A stretch of 8,060 bases of DNA from the NCBI GenBank assembly GCA_023700885.1, contig JAMPYA010000094.1:1-8060 (forward strand), read 5' to 3'. Every line of letters starts with the position of its first letter. Position 1 is the stretch's first letter. Origin of the DNA: Flavobacteriaceae bacterium (GTDB taxonomy: Bacteria > Bacteroidota > Bacteroidia > Flavobacteriales > Flavobacteriaceae). This document shows positions 1 through 6,385 of the stretch, piece by piece. The position numbers and the translations under genes were made by a program. The notes under the pieces were generated by a model, which had not been told where the DNA came from, searched no databases, and saw only the letters and a program-made list of their open reading frames with translations.

Positions 1-303
1 AATTTTAGCCTTTCCGACAGCCTGAGAAAATTCACCTTCTAAACTATTTTTATAACCGCTGTTAATCACTTTTAACTTACCATCGTCACGCATGGAATAG
101 GCTGCGGTAACTCCAACTAGAACACGTTCAAAACTATGATCGTATCTTGCAATTTCATACCAGAGTCCTAAATATTTTTGAATATCTAATTCCTTTACGG
201 TAGTTTTATCAATCATGGTTTTAGGAGTATTACAACTTATGAAATAAGTACTAAAATAAATAAATGTAATTAACGTTAAAAAAAGCGATAAGTATTTACC
301 CAT
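1..303 (-). CDS. blc: Blc-type outer-membrane lipocalin lipoprotein, C-terminus cut by the window edge
   Basis: This is the first 101 residues of a lipocalin lipoprotein; the reading frame is open to base 1, so the rest lies off the left edge. Residues 1-24 form a lipoprotein signal: lysine at residue 3, a hydrophobic stretch, then Phe-Ile-Ser-Cys with Cys24 as the lipidated residue. The mature part has the lipocalin Gly-x-Trp signature (G46-L-W48) followed by YEIARYDHSFER, then VTAAYSMRDDGKLKVINSGY, which closely resembles E. coli Blc. Blc proteins are about 175 residues, so roughly 75 are missing. The family binds fatty acids or lysophospholipids in the outer membrane and is linked to envelope stress; that role is inferred from the family. 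The start is the first ATG before the signal peptide. No good promoter is visible in the 123 bases upstream. Confidence 0.92.
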   Translation of the reverse strand, partial: MGKYLSLFLTLITFIYFSTYFISCNTPKTMIDKTTVKELDIQKYLGLWYEIARYDHSFERVLVGVTAAYSMRDDGKLKVINSGYKNSLEGEFSQAVGKAKI

Positions 304-426
304 TATGATGCCATATTAAATTAAAATTCACATATAATACAAGCGCTCTATTAGCAATGTATCGTGCAGGAATAGCTTTATTCTTATAAAGATATCAATT
401 TTAAACGATTTTGACTATTGGTATTA

Positions 427-948
427 TTAATTCAATTTTAGTTTCATCATAATATCAGTCTGTTCATCATCTCCTAATTTAAATAGATGTTTGTCAAATG
501 CTATGAAACCATTTTTTTGATAAAATCTGATGGCTCTCGGATTTTTCTCCCAAACACCTAACCACACATAATCAGCATTTTTCTGCCTTGCAATTTGAAT
601 TGCTTTATCGTAGAGCTTTTGCCCTATCTGTTTTCCGTAGAACTCTTTTAAAACATAAATACGCTCTATTTCAACAGCCTTTTCATCTTGTATTTCTTTT
701 TGAGATCTTCCAAAGTTTAGTTTTAAATATCCAATTACTTTATGGGCACTTTTAGCAAAATAAAACTCAGTGTTTATGTTGGATAATTCAGACATTAATT
801 TTTCTGATGATAATTCTTGTTCTAAGTAAACTTTCATATTATCTGAACTATTGTCCGAAGAAAAAGTTTCAGCAAAAGTTTGTCTGCTGATTTTTTGTAA
901 ATCATCAATTTCGTTTAGTTCAACTTTTTTTATGTTTATTATTTCCAT
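427..948 (-). CDS. paiA: PaiA-like GNAT N-acetyltransferase
   Basis: A 173-residue single-domain GNAT acetyltransferase, which moves an acetyl group from acetyl-CoA to an amine. It resembles Bacillus subtilis PaiA (a spermine/spermidine acetyltransferase) along its whole length: TFAETF near residue 24, NMKVYLEQEL (37-46), ELSN (54-57), VEIERIYV (92-99), WLGVWEKN (129-136), AIRFYQKNGF (139-148) and LGDDEQTD (158-165). The acetyl-CoA pyrophosphate loop is around 99-112 (GKQIGQ), and FYQKNGF is the usual GNAT C-terminal motif. Polyamine substrate is inferred from that likeness and is not proven. It lies 53 bases downstream of the membrane-protein gene at 1002-2246 on the same strand, so co-transcription is possible. 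No Shine-Dalgarno sequence precedes the ATG, as is normal in Bacteroidota. Confidence 0.88.
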   Translation of the reverse strand: MEIINIKKVELNEIDDLQKISRQTFAETFSSDNSSDNMKVYLEQELSSEKLMSELSNINTEFYFAKSAHKVIGYLKLNFGRSQKEIQDEKAVEIERIYVLKEFYGKQIGQKLYDKAIQIARQKNADYVWLGVWEKNPRAIRFYQKNGFIAFDKHLFKLGDDEQTDIMMKLKLN

Positions 949-1001
949 CTAGTATAGATTATGCTTGATTTAGTGGTTTAATGTCTTATTTTCTTTTAAA
1001 G

Positions 1002-2246
1002 TTATTTAAAGTTGAATAATAATGGAAACATAAAGGTTACTATGATGGTCCAAACAGCGTAAATAGGTAAAAATTTGGCAATACTATTTTCTACATTTAC
1101 TAATTCATCTCTGTCTTTAACTGACCTAAAAAGTCTAAAAGTTACCATTAAAAGATTGGTTAAAATAAGAAGATTACTGCCTAAAACGGCAAGTCTGTTT
1201 GGGGTAATTCCCCATTCGGCAATTCTAAAAAGTATGGCAGATAAGGCAATTCCATTTAAAATAATAGTAACGCTTGATAGCAAAAATAAAAGTACAGTTC
1301 CGAGGTTACTTTTTTTATTTTGTAAAATTTCTGCAATAGAGAAAAGTATAATTGCCATTACACCTATTAATAGTAAATTGAAAATTAAAAGAAATTCTCT
1401 GTCATTGTATGGGTCTTTTCCTGTCCAAATTACGGCCAATAGATAAATGATTAGTGTTACAAGAACTAGAGGTGTAAATATTTTAGCAATAACTGGTGAA
1501 ACCTTATTTACTAATTGTGGGTTCGTTTGAACGAGATAAGTTCCGATAATTGGAGTAGCGGCTACTTCTAAAATAATAATGTACTGAAAATAAAATTCTT
1601 CTATTTTGATATCAATAAGCGTAAACAGTCCAAGTGTTATGACTGTTAATAAAACTCCGGCAATAATAATGATAGCACACATTACAACTAAATCACCATT
1701 ATATCTCAGAAAATCAAGTCGACTTTGGAAATCATTCATTTTTACTCCAATAAAAGTAAAGCCTAAAACTGCCCATAAAAATAATGGTAAGTGAATACAG
1801 GCAAGTATCAGTGTATCACTTTTGGTGTCATTTGGTAACGAATTGATGTATAAAACTGCCATCAAAAAAGTGACTGATACAATAATTAATTTTTTAGTGT
1901 TAATTTTTTGTTTCCAGAAGAAATAAGCGCTCAAAACCGGAAAAACGATGAAACCAATGTTTCTCGGATAAAAAAATTCTTCTGAAATATTTGTGAAAAC
2001 CGGAATTTTAGCAATGAATCCAGCAAGGAGTGACGCAACTAGAACGAAAATTAATTCATTGCTTGTTCCCCACGAAATTTCGTCATTTTCAAAATTTAAA
2101 CGCTCATTCCAAACCTGAGCTACTTGCTTTTCCTGAATATCGGGATAAATAAATTGAAATGCTCTCTTAAAAGTTATTTTGTTATTGCGATACAATTTTT
2201 CCAGTTGTTCGGGCTTGTCGATGTTTTCAAGAATTTTTTCTTTCAT
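1002..2246 (-). CDS. polytopic membrane protein, DUF4153-like
   Basis: A 414-residue integral membrane protein of unknown function. After a soluble, charged N-terminal segment (1-60), about eleven hydrophobic helices can be picked out by eye: roughly 64-82, 96-111, 119-135, 145-168, 185-211, 218-239, 252-274, 284-308, 315-341, 353-373 and 392-412. The stretch RIAEWGITPNRLAVLGSN (341-358) in the loop before helix ten is the sort of segment I associate with DUF4153 proteins of Bacteroidota. The assignment rests on that and on the overall topology, so it is moderate. DUF4153 proteins are often longer (about 500-600 residues), so this may be a short member or a sister family. The start is the first ATG of a fully open frame. 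The upstream 181 bases hold no promoter I would trust. The plus-strand ORFs inside it are shadows. Confidence 0.8.
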   Translation of the reverse strand: MKEKILENIDKPEQLEKLYRNNKITFKRAFQFIYPDIQEKQVAQVWNERLNFENDEISWGTSNELIFVLVASLLAGFIAKIPVFTNISEEFFYPRNIGFIVFPVLSAYFFWKQKINTKKLIIVSVTFLMAVLYINSLPNDTKSDTLILACIHLPLFLWAVLGFTFIGVKMNDFQSRLDFLRYNGDLVVMCAIIIIAGVLLTVITLGLFTLIDIKIEEFYFQYIIILEVAATPIIGTYLVQTNPQLVNKVSPVIAKIFTPLVLVTLIIYLLAVIWTGKDPYNDREFLLIFNLLLIGVMAIILFSIAEILQNKKSNLGTVLLFLLSSVTIILNGIALSAILFRIAEWGITPNRLAVLGSNLLILTNLLMVTFRLFRSVKDRDELVNVENSIAKFLPIYAVWTIIVTFMFPLLFNFK

Positions 2247-2427
2247 AGCAATAGTTTAAGTGGCTGATTATTTGATGTTTTAAGCTGCCTGATTTGATAA
2301 ATAAATATACGTGTTTAGCTGATATATTTAAAATAAAGATAAAATTAAATTGTATTTGATATTTTTTGGTTTATGTTTTACGTCTATCCCAAGAACTTTT
2401 AAAAAATCTATATAGTATTCTACTTAT

Positions 2428-2799
2428 TTATTTTCTTTTATAGTCACGAATGTTGGCTAAAAAGCTCAAAAAAAGACTTGAAAAGAAAACAATGAACGTT
2501 ATACTATTAACCAAACTTTCTGATATATTGATACCGGTCAATTCTAGTATCAGAAAGTGAATATAAGAGTTTGAGCTTAATTGAAAACCGAGCTGACTTC
2601 TAACTTCCCAGTGCCAGTAAGTGCAAGGGCAATAACCCCAACCATACCATATTCCCAGAATGAACCACGAAAATACTGTGAGTAGAAGTGTAATTAAATT
2701 CCATTTTCTGAATTTTTTAAAAATCCAACCCAAAGAATTGAAAATAATTAATACCGTATGGAAGAAAAAGAAAAAATAATTAAGTATTACGTATTCCAT
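2428..2799 (-). CDS. DUF2784 family membrane protein
   Basis: A 123-residue membrane protein matching DUF2784 as I know it: an HTVLIIFNSLGWIFKK helix and turn (14-29), LITLLLTVFSWFILGIWYG (35-53), then the conserved GYCPCTYWHWEVR motif (55-67), and NSYIHFLILELTGI (77-90) before a last helix at about 98-117. Three transmembrane segments are apparent (7-27, 35-55, 98-117), and the tail is basic (RDYKRK). The family's function is unknown; the Cys-rich, Trp/His-rich loop is its hallmark and may hold a functional site, which is inference. It starts 18 bases after the end of the acetyltransferase at 2818-3357 and is the last gene of a three-gene operon. No convincing terminator follows it. Confidence 0.87.
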   Translation of the reverse strand: MEYVILNYFFFFFHTVLIIFNSLGWIFKKFRKWNLITLLLTVFSWFILGIWYGWGYCPCTYWHWEVRSQLGFQLSSNSYIHFLILELTGINISESLVNSITFIVFFSSLFLSFLANIRDYKRK

Positions 2800-2817
2800 A
2801 CACCCAATGATTTAAAA

Positions 2818-3357
2818 TCAATTAATGACAGCCTCCTTATCAATTTCAAAAATAATATTGGCATCATTCTCTACATCTTTTCTCTCTTCCTTAAAAATAA
2901 ATCCATTATTTACTAATAGTTTTTTAGAATTTTCATTGTCCTTATGGGTAAATGCTTCTATTCTATTTAATTTTAATTTTTTAAAACCAAAATCAATTAC
3001 CCTTGGTAGTGCTTCACTCATAATACCCATACCCTGAAATTCCGGATTTAAATCATAGCCAATTTCAGCAATTTTGTTGTTTTCAGAAAAATTCCACAAA
3101 CAAATAGTTCCAATAATTGTTGAATTATTTATAAGACTAATACCCCAAGAAATCGATTGGTGTTGTTCAAACGCTTCATTAATTTCTTTAATAAATTTAG
3201 AAGCATCAGCCATATTTTTAGTTTTACGGTTTTCAGCTCTTTCAATGTATTTAGTTACAGATTCATCAGATCTTAAGAATAAAATAATATCAGCGTCTAA
3301 GTCCTCAATTTTTCTTAAAATAAGTCTTTTTGTTTTTATTTCCGGAAACGTTCTCAT
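2818..3357 (-). CDS. RimJ/RimL-type GNAT acetyltransferase
   Basis: A 179-residue acetyltransferase of the RimJ/RimL (Acetyltransf_3) branch of GNAT. It begins with the typical strand and helix TKRLILRKIEDLDAD (9-23). The acetyl-CoA segment is IGYDLNPEFQGMGIMSEAL (99-117), with Gln108-Gly-Met-Gly-Ile-Met as the pyrophosphate-binding loop. NRIEAFTHKDNENSKKLLVNNGF (131-153) carries the Asn and Ser positions and the closing Gly-Phe of the fold. Members acetylate protein N-termini, amino acids, or small amines including antibiotics; nothing here picks a substrate. It lies 7 bases after the DUF2200 gene and 18 bases before the DUF2784 gene, so it is the middle gene of an operon. The two plus-strand ORFs over it are shadows. 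Confidence 0.9.
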   Translation of the reverse strand: MRTFPEIKTKRLILRKIEDLDADIILFLRSDESVTKYIERAENRKTKNMADASKFIKEINEAFEQHQSISWGISLINNSTIIGTICLWNFSENNKIAEIGYDLNPEFQGMGIMSEALPRVIDFGFKKLKLNRIEAFTHKDNENSKKLLVNNGFIFKEERKDVENDANIIFEIDKEAVIN

Positions 3358-3364
3358 TTTTATT

Positions 3365-3715
3365 TTATTTCCTTAATATTTTATCCATCGCTTTACCCTT
3401 TGCTAATTCATCTACCAACTTATCCAAATATCTAACCTTTTTCATCAATTCATCTTCTATTTCTTCAATTCTATAACCACAAATTACGCCTGTTATTTTT
3501 GTTGCATTTGGGTTTAATTGGGGTGCCTTGGCAAAAAATGTTTCAAAATTAACTTTATTATCTAACAGCTTTTTCAATGATTTTTCATCATACCCTGTCA
3601 GCCAAAAAATAATTTCATCAACTTCTTTTTTTGTTCTTCCTTTTTTCTCGGCTTTATTGATATAGTGAGGATAAACCCCCGCAAATATCATCTTATAAAT
3701 TCTTGAATGATTCAT
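3365..3715 (-). CDS. DUF2200 family protein
   Basis: A 116-residue soluble protein that fits DUF2200 end to end: HSRIYKMIFAGVYPHYINKA (3-22), EKKGRTKKEVDEIIFWLTGY (23-42), FETFFAKAPQLNPNATKITG (57-76), VICGYRIEEIEDELM (77-91), and the closing YLDKLVDELAKGKAMDKILR (95-114). The family is short, widespread and of unknown function; its helical, charged character suggests a small cytosolic protein. It is the first gene of the operon DUF2200, acetyltransferase, DUF2784 and sits about 60 bases downstream of the promoter at 3781-3812. Length is normal for the family and the start is the conserved one. Confidence 0.92.
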   Translation of the reverse strand: MNHSRIYKMIFAGVYPHYINKAEKKGRTKKEVDEIIFWLTGYDEKSLKKLLDNKVNFETFFAKAPQLNPNATKITGVICGYRIEEIEDELMKKVRYLDKLVDELAKGKAMDKILRK

Positions 3716-3780
3716 TGTTCAGATTTTAATATTCTATTATAAATATGGATAATGTACTAAGATCTAACTTCTTAACTATC

Positions 3781-3812
3781 CAAAGTTATTTGACTATATT
3801 GTTTACATCAAC
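3781..3812 (-). promoter_or_regulatory. Bacteroidota-type promoter for the DUF2200 operon
   Basis: On the minus strand, TTG (preceded by G) at 3812-3809 is followed by 20 bases and then TAACTTTG at 3788-3781, an exact fit to the Bacteroidota -7 consensus TAnnTTTG. Expected transcription start is near 3774-3777, giving a leader of about 60 bases. The spacing is one base over the usual 19, so the match is good but not perfect. A small dyad (ACTGA-GA-TCAGT, 3826-3837) lies just upstream of the -33 element. Confidence 0.6.
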
Positions 3813-3873
3813 ATTTTTTGATTTTACTGAGATCAGTAGGCCGGAATTAAAAAACACTCATCTTTAGTAACTA

Positions 3874-3892
3874 ACATATAAAATTTATATGT
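3874..3892. repeat. perfect 19-bp palindrome in the DUF2200 upstream gap
   Basis: ACATATAAA and TTTATATGT flank a single A, so the 9-base arms are fully complementary. It sits between the end of the small winged-helix gene (4010) and the promoter at 3781-3812. Neither strand has a U-tract directly after it, so it is not a classical terminator. It could be a protein-binding site or chance in an AT-rich spacer. The rest of the 294-base gap shows nothing else I can support. Confidence 0.35.
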
Positions 3893-4009
3893 GATTACGA
3901 GAAGGAGTTTAACATCCAAATCATAAAAATACAGCACTTACATTTTTAATTGCTTCTAAAAACTTTACGTGAAATTAATGAAAAAATTATTTACTTCTTT
4001 AAATCAATT

Positions 4010-4186
4010 TTACTTAGCTTGCCAGAAACATCTTTTGGGAGAAGTAATTAATTCAGCAGCTTTTAAATCAGCCATAGCTTTATCTACAACTTTACGATCA
4101 AGATTTGTCAATTCAACAATCTTACCTGCGTTTAAAGGTGTTCCCTCTTTTTTCATTGCTTCTAGTACTTGTGTTTTTGCATCCAT
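4010..4186 (-). CDS. small winged-helix / HTH-like protein, 58 residues
   Basis: A complete short gene: ATG at 4186-4184 and TAA at 4012-4010, giving MDAKTQVLEAMKKEGTPLNA, then GKIVELTNLDRKVVDKAM, and ending SPKRCFWQAK. The pattern is helix (3-13), then GTPLNAGKIVELTNLDRKVVDKAMADLKAAE as a helix-turn-helix core (residues 15-45), and a short basic wing (46-58). This matches the fold of small MarR- or dissociable-type winged-helix proteins and resembles stand-alone HTH proteins I have seen in Bacteroidota genomes. DNA binding is inferred. It stands alone between long spacers and has a weak promoter with an overlapping dyad upstream (4219-4248). The plus-strand ORF at 3969-4190 is its shadow. 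Confidence 0.85.
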   Translation of the reverse strand: MDAKTQVLEAMKKEGTPLNAGKIVELTNLDRKVVDKAMADLKAAELITSPKRCFWQAK

Positions 4187-4218
4187 ATAGTTTATTGTTT
4201 TTAATTAAATCAATTCTG

Positions 4219-4248
4219 TAAATATACTTTAGAAGTATTTATTTTAAA
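4219..4248 (-). promoter_or_regulatory. weak promoter with overlapping dyad upstream of the small HTH gene
   Basis: On the minus strand TATATTTA (4226-4219) resembles the -7 element TAnnTTTG, with TTT 19 bases upstream (4248-4246). A perfect dyad, ATACTT-TAG-AAGTAT (plus strand 4224-4238), overlaps the upstream edge of the -7 element. The position is right, about 33 bases before the ATG, and the dyad would suit a repressor such as the gene's own product. The promoter match is weak and the sequence is AT-rich, so chance is a real alternative. Confidence 0.3.
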
Positions 4249-4335
4249 TTAAACCTGATAAAAAAATATTAATTTTTAAATAGGTATCTTCATTGAGTTG
4301 TTTAAACACTTAGTAGGATGGCCCTAATAAAAAAG

Positions 4336-4360
4336 AAAAACTCCTTAAAAAGGAGTTTTT
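4336..4360 (-). terminator. intrinsic terminator, strong on the minus strand
   Basis: Eleven-base perfectly complementary arms (AAAAACTCCTT / AAGGAGTTTTT) flank a 3-base loop. Read on the minus strand the stem runs straight into TTTTTCTTTTTT, a proper U-tract. On the plus strand the T-run is only the stem's own five bases. It lies 85 bases after the stop of the secreted-protein gene at 4445-4909 and probably ends transcription coming from the right, separating the cassette region from the backbone genes. Confidence 0.8.
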
Positions 4361-4444
4361 GACATTGTTTGAAACTAATTTTTGTGGCTTGTGCAAAGGC
4401 TACTATTGTTGTACCCAGTTTTTTTTCGAATTGTAATTTTTCTG

Positions 4445-4909
4445 TTAGTGCAAACATCCCCTATAAATATTTGCTTTTATTATATAAGCTCCATTCGTAA
4501 AATCTTTCAGTTTTTTCAAACTATTCTCCGCTTTATTTTTGTTGTCAAATATTCCGACAATGATTCCAATAGATTTTTCTCCAGATTCTCTGTTATATAG
4601 ACTCAAATATTCGATGCTAATTGTTTTGCTCGGGAATCTTCTCGGAAAATAATCTCCTGCATACATTTCATCCTGGTCATTTTCGGGAAGACAAATCAAG
4701 TCTTTTTTTAAGTCATATCCGCGCCCCATTGTGTCAATCTCAATATTCAATTTTTCTCGCAAATCAATCATTTTGATTTTTAAATCTTGATATACTTGAG
4801 AAGTATCCGCAACAACAACATAAATATTCATATAATTCTCATTCAAGTCGTTTTGAGAGAGTAGGAGAGTCGGAATTAGAAACACTAATATGAGTATCAA
4901 TTTTTTCAT
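4445..4909 (-). CDS. secreted protein of unknown function with SPOR-like C-terminus
   Basis: A 154-residue exported protein. Residues 1-18 are a Sec signal peptide (MKKLILILVFLIPTLLLS, with Gln19 next), typical of flavobacteria. The mature part opens with NIYVVVADTSQVYQDL (28-43), continues with IEIDTMGRGYDLKKDLICLP (56-75) and the acidic/aromatic block DQDEMYAGDYFPRRFPS (79-95), then GIIVGIFDNKNKAENSLKKL (115-134) and AYIIKANIYRGCLH. The last third has the beta-helix-beta pattern and 'VG-F---AE---KL' spacing of SPOR-type domains, although the family is not one I can name. I recall similar uncharacterised proteins in flavobacteria. A periplasmic or surface location is inferred. The start lies 15 bases after a degenerate GTTRRRY-like core (GTTGCCA). 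Its TAA lies inside the 51-codon open frame discussed in the findings. Confidence 0.8.
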   Translation of the reverse strand: MKKLILILVFLIPTLLLSQNDLNENYMNIYVVVADTSQVYQDLKIKMIDLREKLNIEIDTMGRGYDLKKDLICLPENDQDEMYAGDYFPRRFPSKTISIEYLSLYNRESGEKSIGIIVGIFDNKNKAENSLKKLKDFTNGAYIIKANIYRGCLH

Positions 4910-4920
4910 TTGGCAATTTG

Positions 4921-4976
4921 TGGCAACGAGTTTGTATTATGATTTGTGCGACGTAAAAATCGGAGATTTTTCCGCC
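4921..4976. repeat. degenerate attC-like arm upstream of the secreted-protein gene
   Basis: By eye this aligns with the left arms of the sites at 6386 and 7883. Shared blocks are ACG-GTT, TATGATTT (4938-4945), GCG, AAATC-G-AG-GATTT and TCCGC (4971-4975). The AAAAATC-GGA-GATTTTT hairpin stands where the complete sites have AAATCC-GCA-GGATTT. The minus-strand core would be GTTGCCA (4927-4921), a poor GTTRRRY. No clean partner arm is found, so this is either a decayed attC or half of one. Confidence 0.45.
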
Positions 4977-5190
4977 GATACAAATTTTTATTGAATTTTT
5001 GTCAGTTTGTACTAAATCCGATTTGAGCATAAATTATATACGTCTTCGGCTTTCGTATTTATTTTATGTCTTTTTCTAACTTGTCCAGATTTTGTCTTGT
5101 GTCAAAAACTGTGATATTTATAATTTATTGATTTCAAATTTAAAAAAAATCGGATTATAATTGAAAAGTAAAAATTTTTGTCAGTATGAA
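4977..5190. other. gene-free stretch with short repeats
   Basis: I see no gene here on either strand. It holds AATTTTTGTCAGT twice in direct orientation (4994-5006 and 5173-5185) and an inverted pair AATCCGATTT (5015-5024) / AAATCGGATT (5147-5156). If the flanking sites are real attC sites, this is the body of a cassette without a gene, or a cassette that has decayed. The 63-codon minus-strand frame at 4839-5030 runs through the degenerate repeat and into the signal-peptide region of the real gene, and I do not accept it. Confidence 0.4.
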
Positions 5191-5321
5191 GCCCAACGGT
5201 TTGCAATATGACCAGTTGCAGAATGCGGGCTAATTTCCTGCCAACCGTTACAAAACTTTGCGCGGGGCAGACGCTTTTAAGCTACCACTGCGCCCGACAT
5301 TGATTATATTGCTTGTAAGGC
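5191..5321 (-). repeat. attC-like site D, after the Fic gene
   Basis: A 131-bp imperfect dyad. On the coding (minus) strand it opens with GCCTTAC and closes with GTTGGGC, an exact GTTRRRY. Inside the cores a perfectly paired GCAATAT / ATATTGC block (plus strand 5203-5209 and its partner at 5306-5312) follows a short unpaired spacer, as the L boxes of attC do. Pairing then becomes patchy with bulges. It begins about 9 bases after the Fic stop codon. Confidence 0.7.
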
Positions 5322-5329
5322 TTTGTTTT

Positions 5330-6286
5330 TTATTTGTATTTATATCTCGTTGTATTTTTATCTCCAATCTTTTCAATTATTTCATTCTCAACAGCAAAAT
5401 TCAAATCCCGACTTGCTGTCGCTGAAGAAATTTCTCTAAAATTCTTTAAATATTCTTTTCGTGTAAAGTAGTCGTTTTTAACTATTGACTTGAATAAATT
5501 AATTCGGTCAATATTCGTTAAGCTAACATTCTGAATATTTAATAATTCCTCAAGTGATTCAAGGATAATTTCAAGCATAAATTCAATAAATGCGGTAGAT
5601 TCTCCAGTATTGTCTGATTTTCCAAGAGATTCATAGTATTGTTCTTGTCTTTCTTTTATTAAGGTTTCAATTGGTAGAAATTCAAAAACAGGATAGGAGT
5701 CTTTTAAAATAAGTGTTTGCCATAATCTACCCATTCTACCATTCCCGTCAATGAATGGATGGATAAATTCCATTTCATAATGAAACACACAACTTTTTAT
5801 TAAAACTAAATCATCGTCATTTTTTAAATAGTCAAACAAATCGTTCATTAGAGGCTTTAGCTTACCACTTGGTGGAGCAATATGTGCAACTTCTGAGCCT
5901 TTAACAATTCCAACCGATTTATTTCTAAGTCTGCCTGCTGATTCTATTAGTCCGTTCATTAATATTCCGTGAGCTTCACAGAATGATTCAAATTTATATG
6001 GATTCAAATTGTCCAAATAGTCATAAACAGCAATTGCGTTTTTAACTTCCAGAATGTGTTTTTTTGGTCCAATTACCCTTTTATTTTCAATGATTGCTGT
6101 TATTTGCTCAATGGTCAAGGTATTTCCTTCAATTTCAAGTGACGAGTGAATTGTTTTAATCCTGTTTTTCTTTCTTAATTCTGTTGGTGGTTTATTTAAA
6201 TGTGCAGAATTTACCTCTCCAATTTTTTCCGAAATCGAAGCAACCAATTTTAAAATCTTTCCAGTTATTTTATATGGTGGTTTCAT
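5330..6286 (-). CDS. Fic-domain protein with N-terminal inhibitory motif and C-terminal winged helix
   Basis: A 318-residue Fic protein, a family that usually transfers AMP from ATP to target proteins. The catalytic motif is complete: HPFIDGNGRMGR (176-187), with His176 as general base, Asp180 for the metal and Arg187 for phosphates. The N-terminal inhibitory helix motif (S/T)xxxE(G/N) is present as SLEIEG (49-54) within IHSSLEIEGNTLT, so this is a class II, self-inhibited Fic protein. The flap is near 125-147 (VGIVKGSEVAHIAPPSGK). Residues 260-318 (LFKSIVKNDYFTRKEYLKNF onward) look like a winged helix, found in many Fic proteins of this type. A doubled dyad operator sits over the promoter just upstream, which suggests self-regulation. 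The target protein is unknown. The start is the first ATG after the promoter. Confidence 0.93.
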   Translation of the reverse strand: MKPPYKITGKILKLVASISEKIGEVNSAHLNKPPTELRKKNRIKTIHSSLEIEGNTLTIEQITAIIENKRVIGPKKHILEVKNAIAVYDYLDNLNPYKFESFCEAHGILMNGLIESAGRLRNKSVGIVKGSEVAHIAPPSGKLKPLMNDLFDYLKNDDDLVLIKSCVFHYEMEFIHPFIDGNGRMGRLWQTLILKDSYPVFEFLPIETLIKERQEQYYESLGKSDNTGESTAFIEFMLEIILESLEELLNIQNVSLTNIDRINLFKSIVKNDYFTRKEYLKNFREISSATASRDLNFAVENEIIEKIGDKNTTRYKYK

Positions 6287-6297
6287 TTATTTAAGTC

Positions 6298-6323
6298 TTG
6301 ATAGTATCATATGATAGTATCAA
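6298..6323. promoter_or_regulatory. doubled operator at the Fic promoter
   Basis: Two identical copies of the dyad TGATACTATCA (6299-6309 and 6312-6322), separated by TA, stand 13 bases apart. Each is a palindrome around one central base, and flanking bases extend the whole to 26 bp. The right copy overlaps the last two bases of the -7 element, and the predicted start of transcription falls inside it. A bound protein would block the promoter. The best candidate is the Fic protein's own winged helix. Confidence 0.7.
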
Positions 6324-6351
6324 AGGTAATGCAATTATTTCAAAATGCAAG
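6321..6351 (-). promoter_or_regulatory. Bacteroidota-type promoter for the Fic gene
   Basis: On the minus strand CTTG (6351-6348) is followed by exactly 19 bases and then TACCTTTG (6328-6321). That is a full match to TAnnTTTG with the canonical spacing. Transcription should begin near 6313-6315, about 28 bases before the ATG. It lies inside the Fic cassette, downstream of attC-like site C. Confidence 0.75.
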
Positions 6352-6385
6352 TAACTATCTGTTTTGAAGTCTCTCCTAAAATAAA

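Noticed and set aside
304..426. Promoter for the lipocalin gene
   Set aside because: TATCTTTA on the minus strand resembles a -7 box, but no TTG lies 17-20 bases upstream, so the match is too weak to list.
1075..1794. Plus-strand ORFs opposite the membrane-protein gene (1075-1446 and 1606-1794)
   Set aside because: They are antisense shadows of a clear 11-helix membrane protein and have low-complexity translations.
2825..3376. Plus-strand ORFs opposite the acetyltransferase at 2818-3357
   Set aside because: Shadows of a gene with clear GNAT motifs on the other strand.
3900..3906. Strong Shine-Dalgarno-like GAAGGAG on the plus strand
   Set aside because: No start codon with an open frame follows at a useful distance, and these genomes do not normally rely on such sites.
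4382..4600. 72-codon plus-strand ORF near the terminator
   Set aside because: It is antisense to the secreted-protein gene and its sequence is hydrophobic, low-complexity shadow.
4839..5030. 63-codon minus-strand ORF upstream of the secreted-protein gene
   Set aside because: It is made of the degenerate attC-like repeat and then runs out of frame through the signal peptide of the real gene; the peptide shows no recognisable domain.
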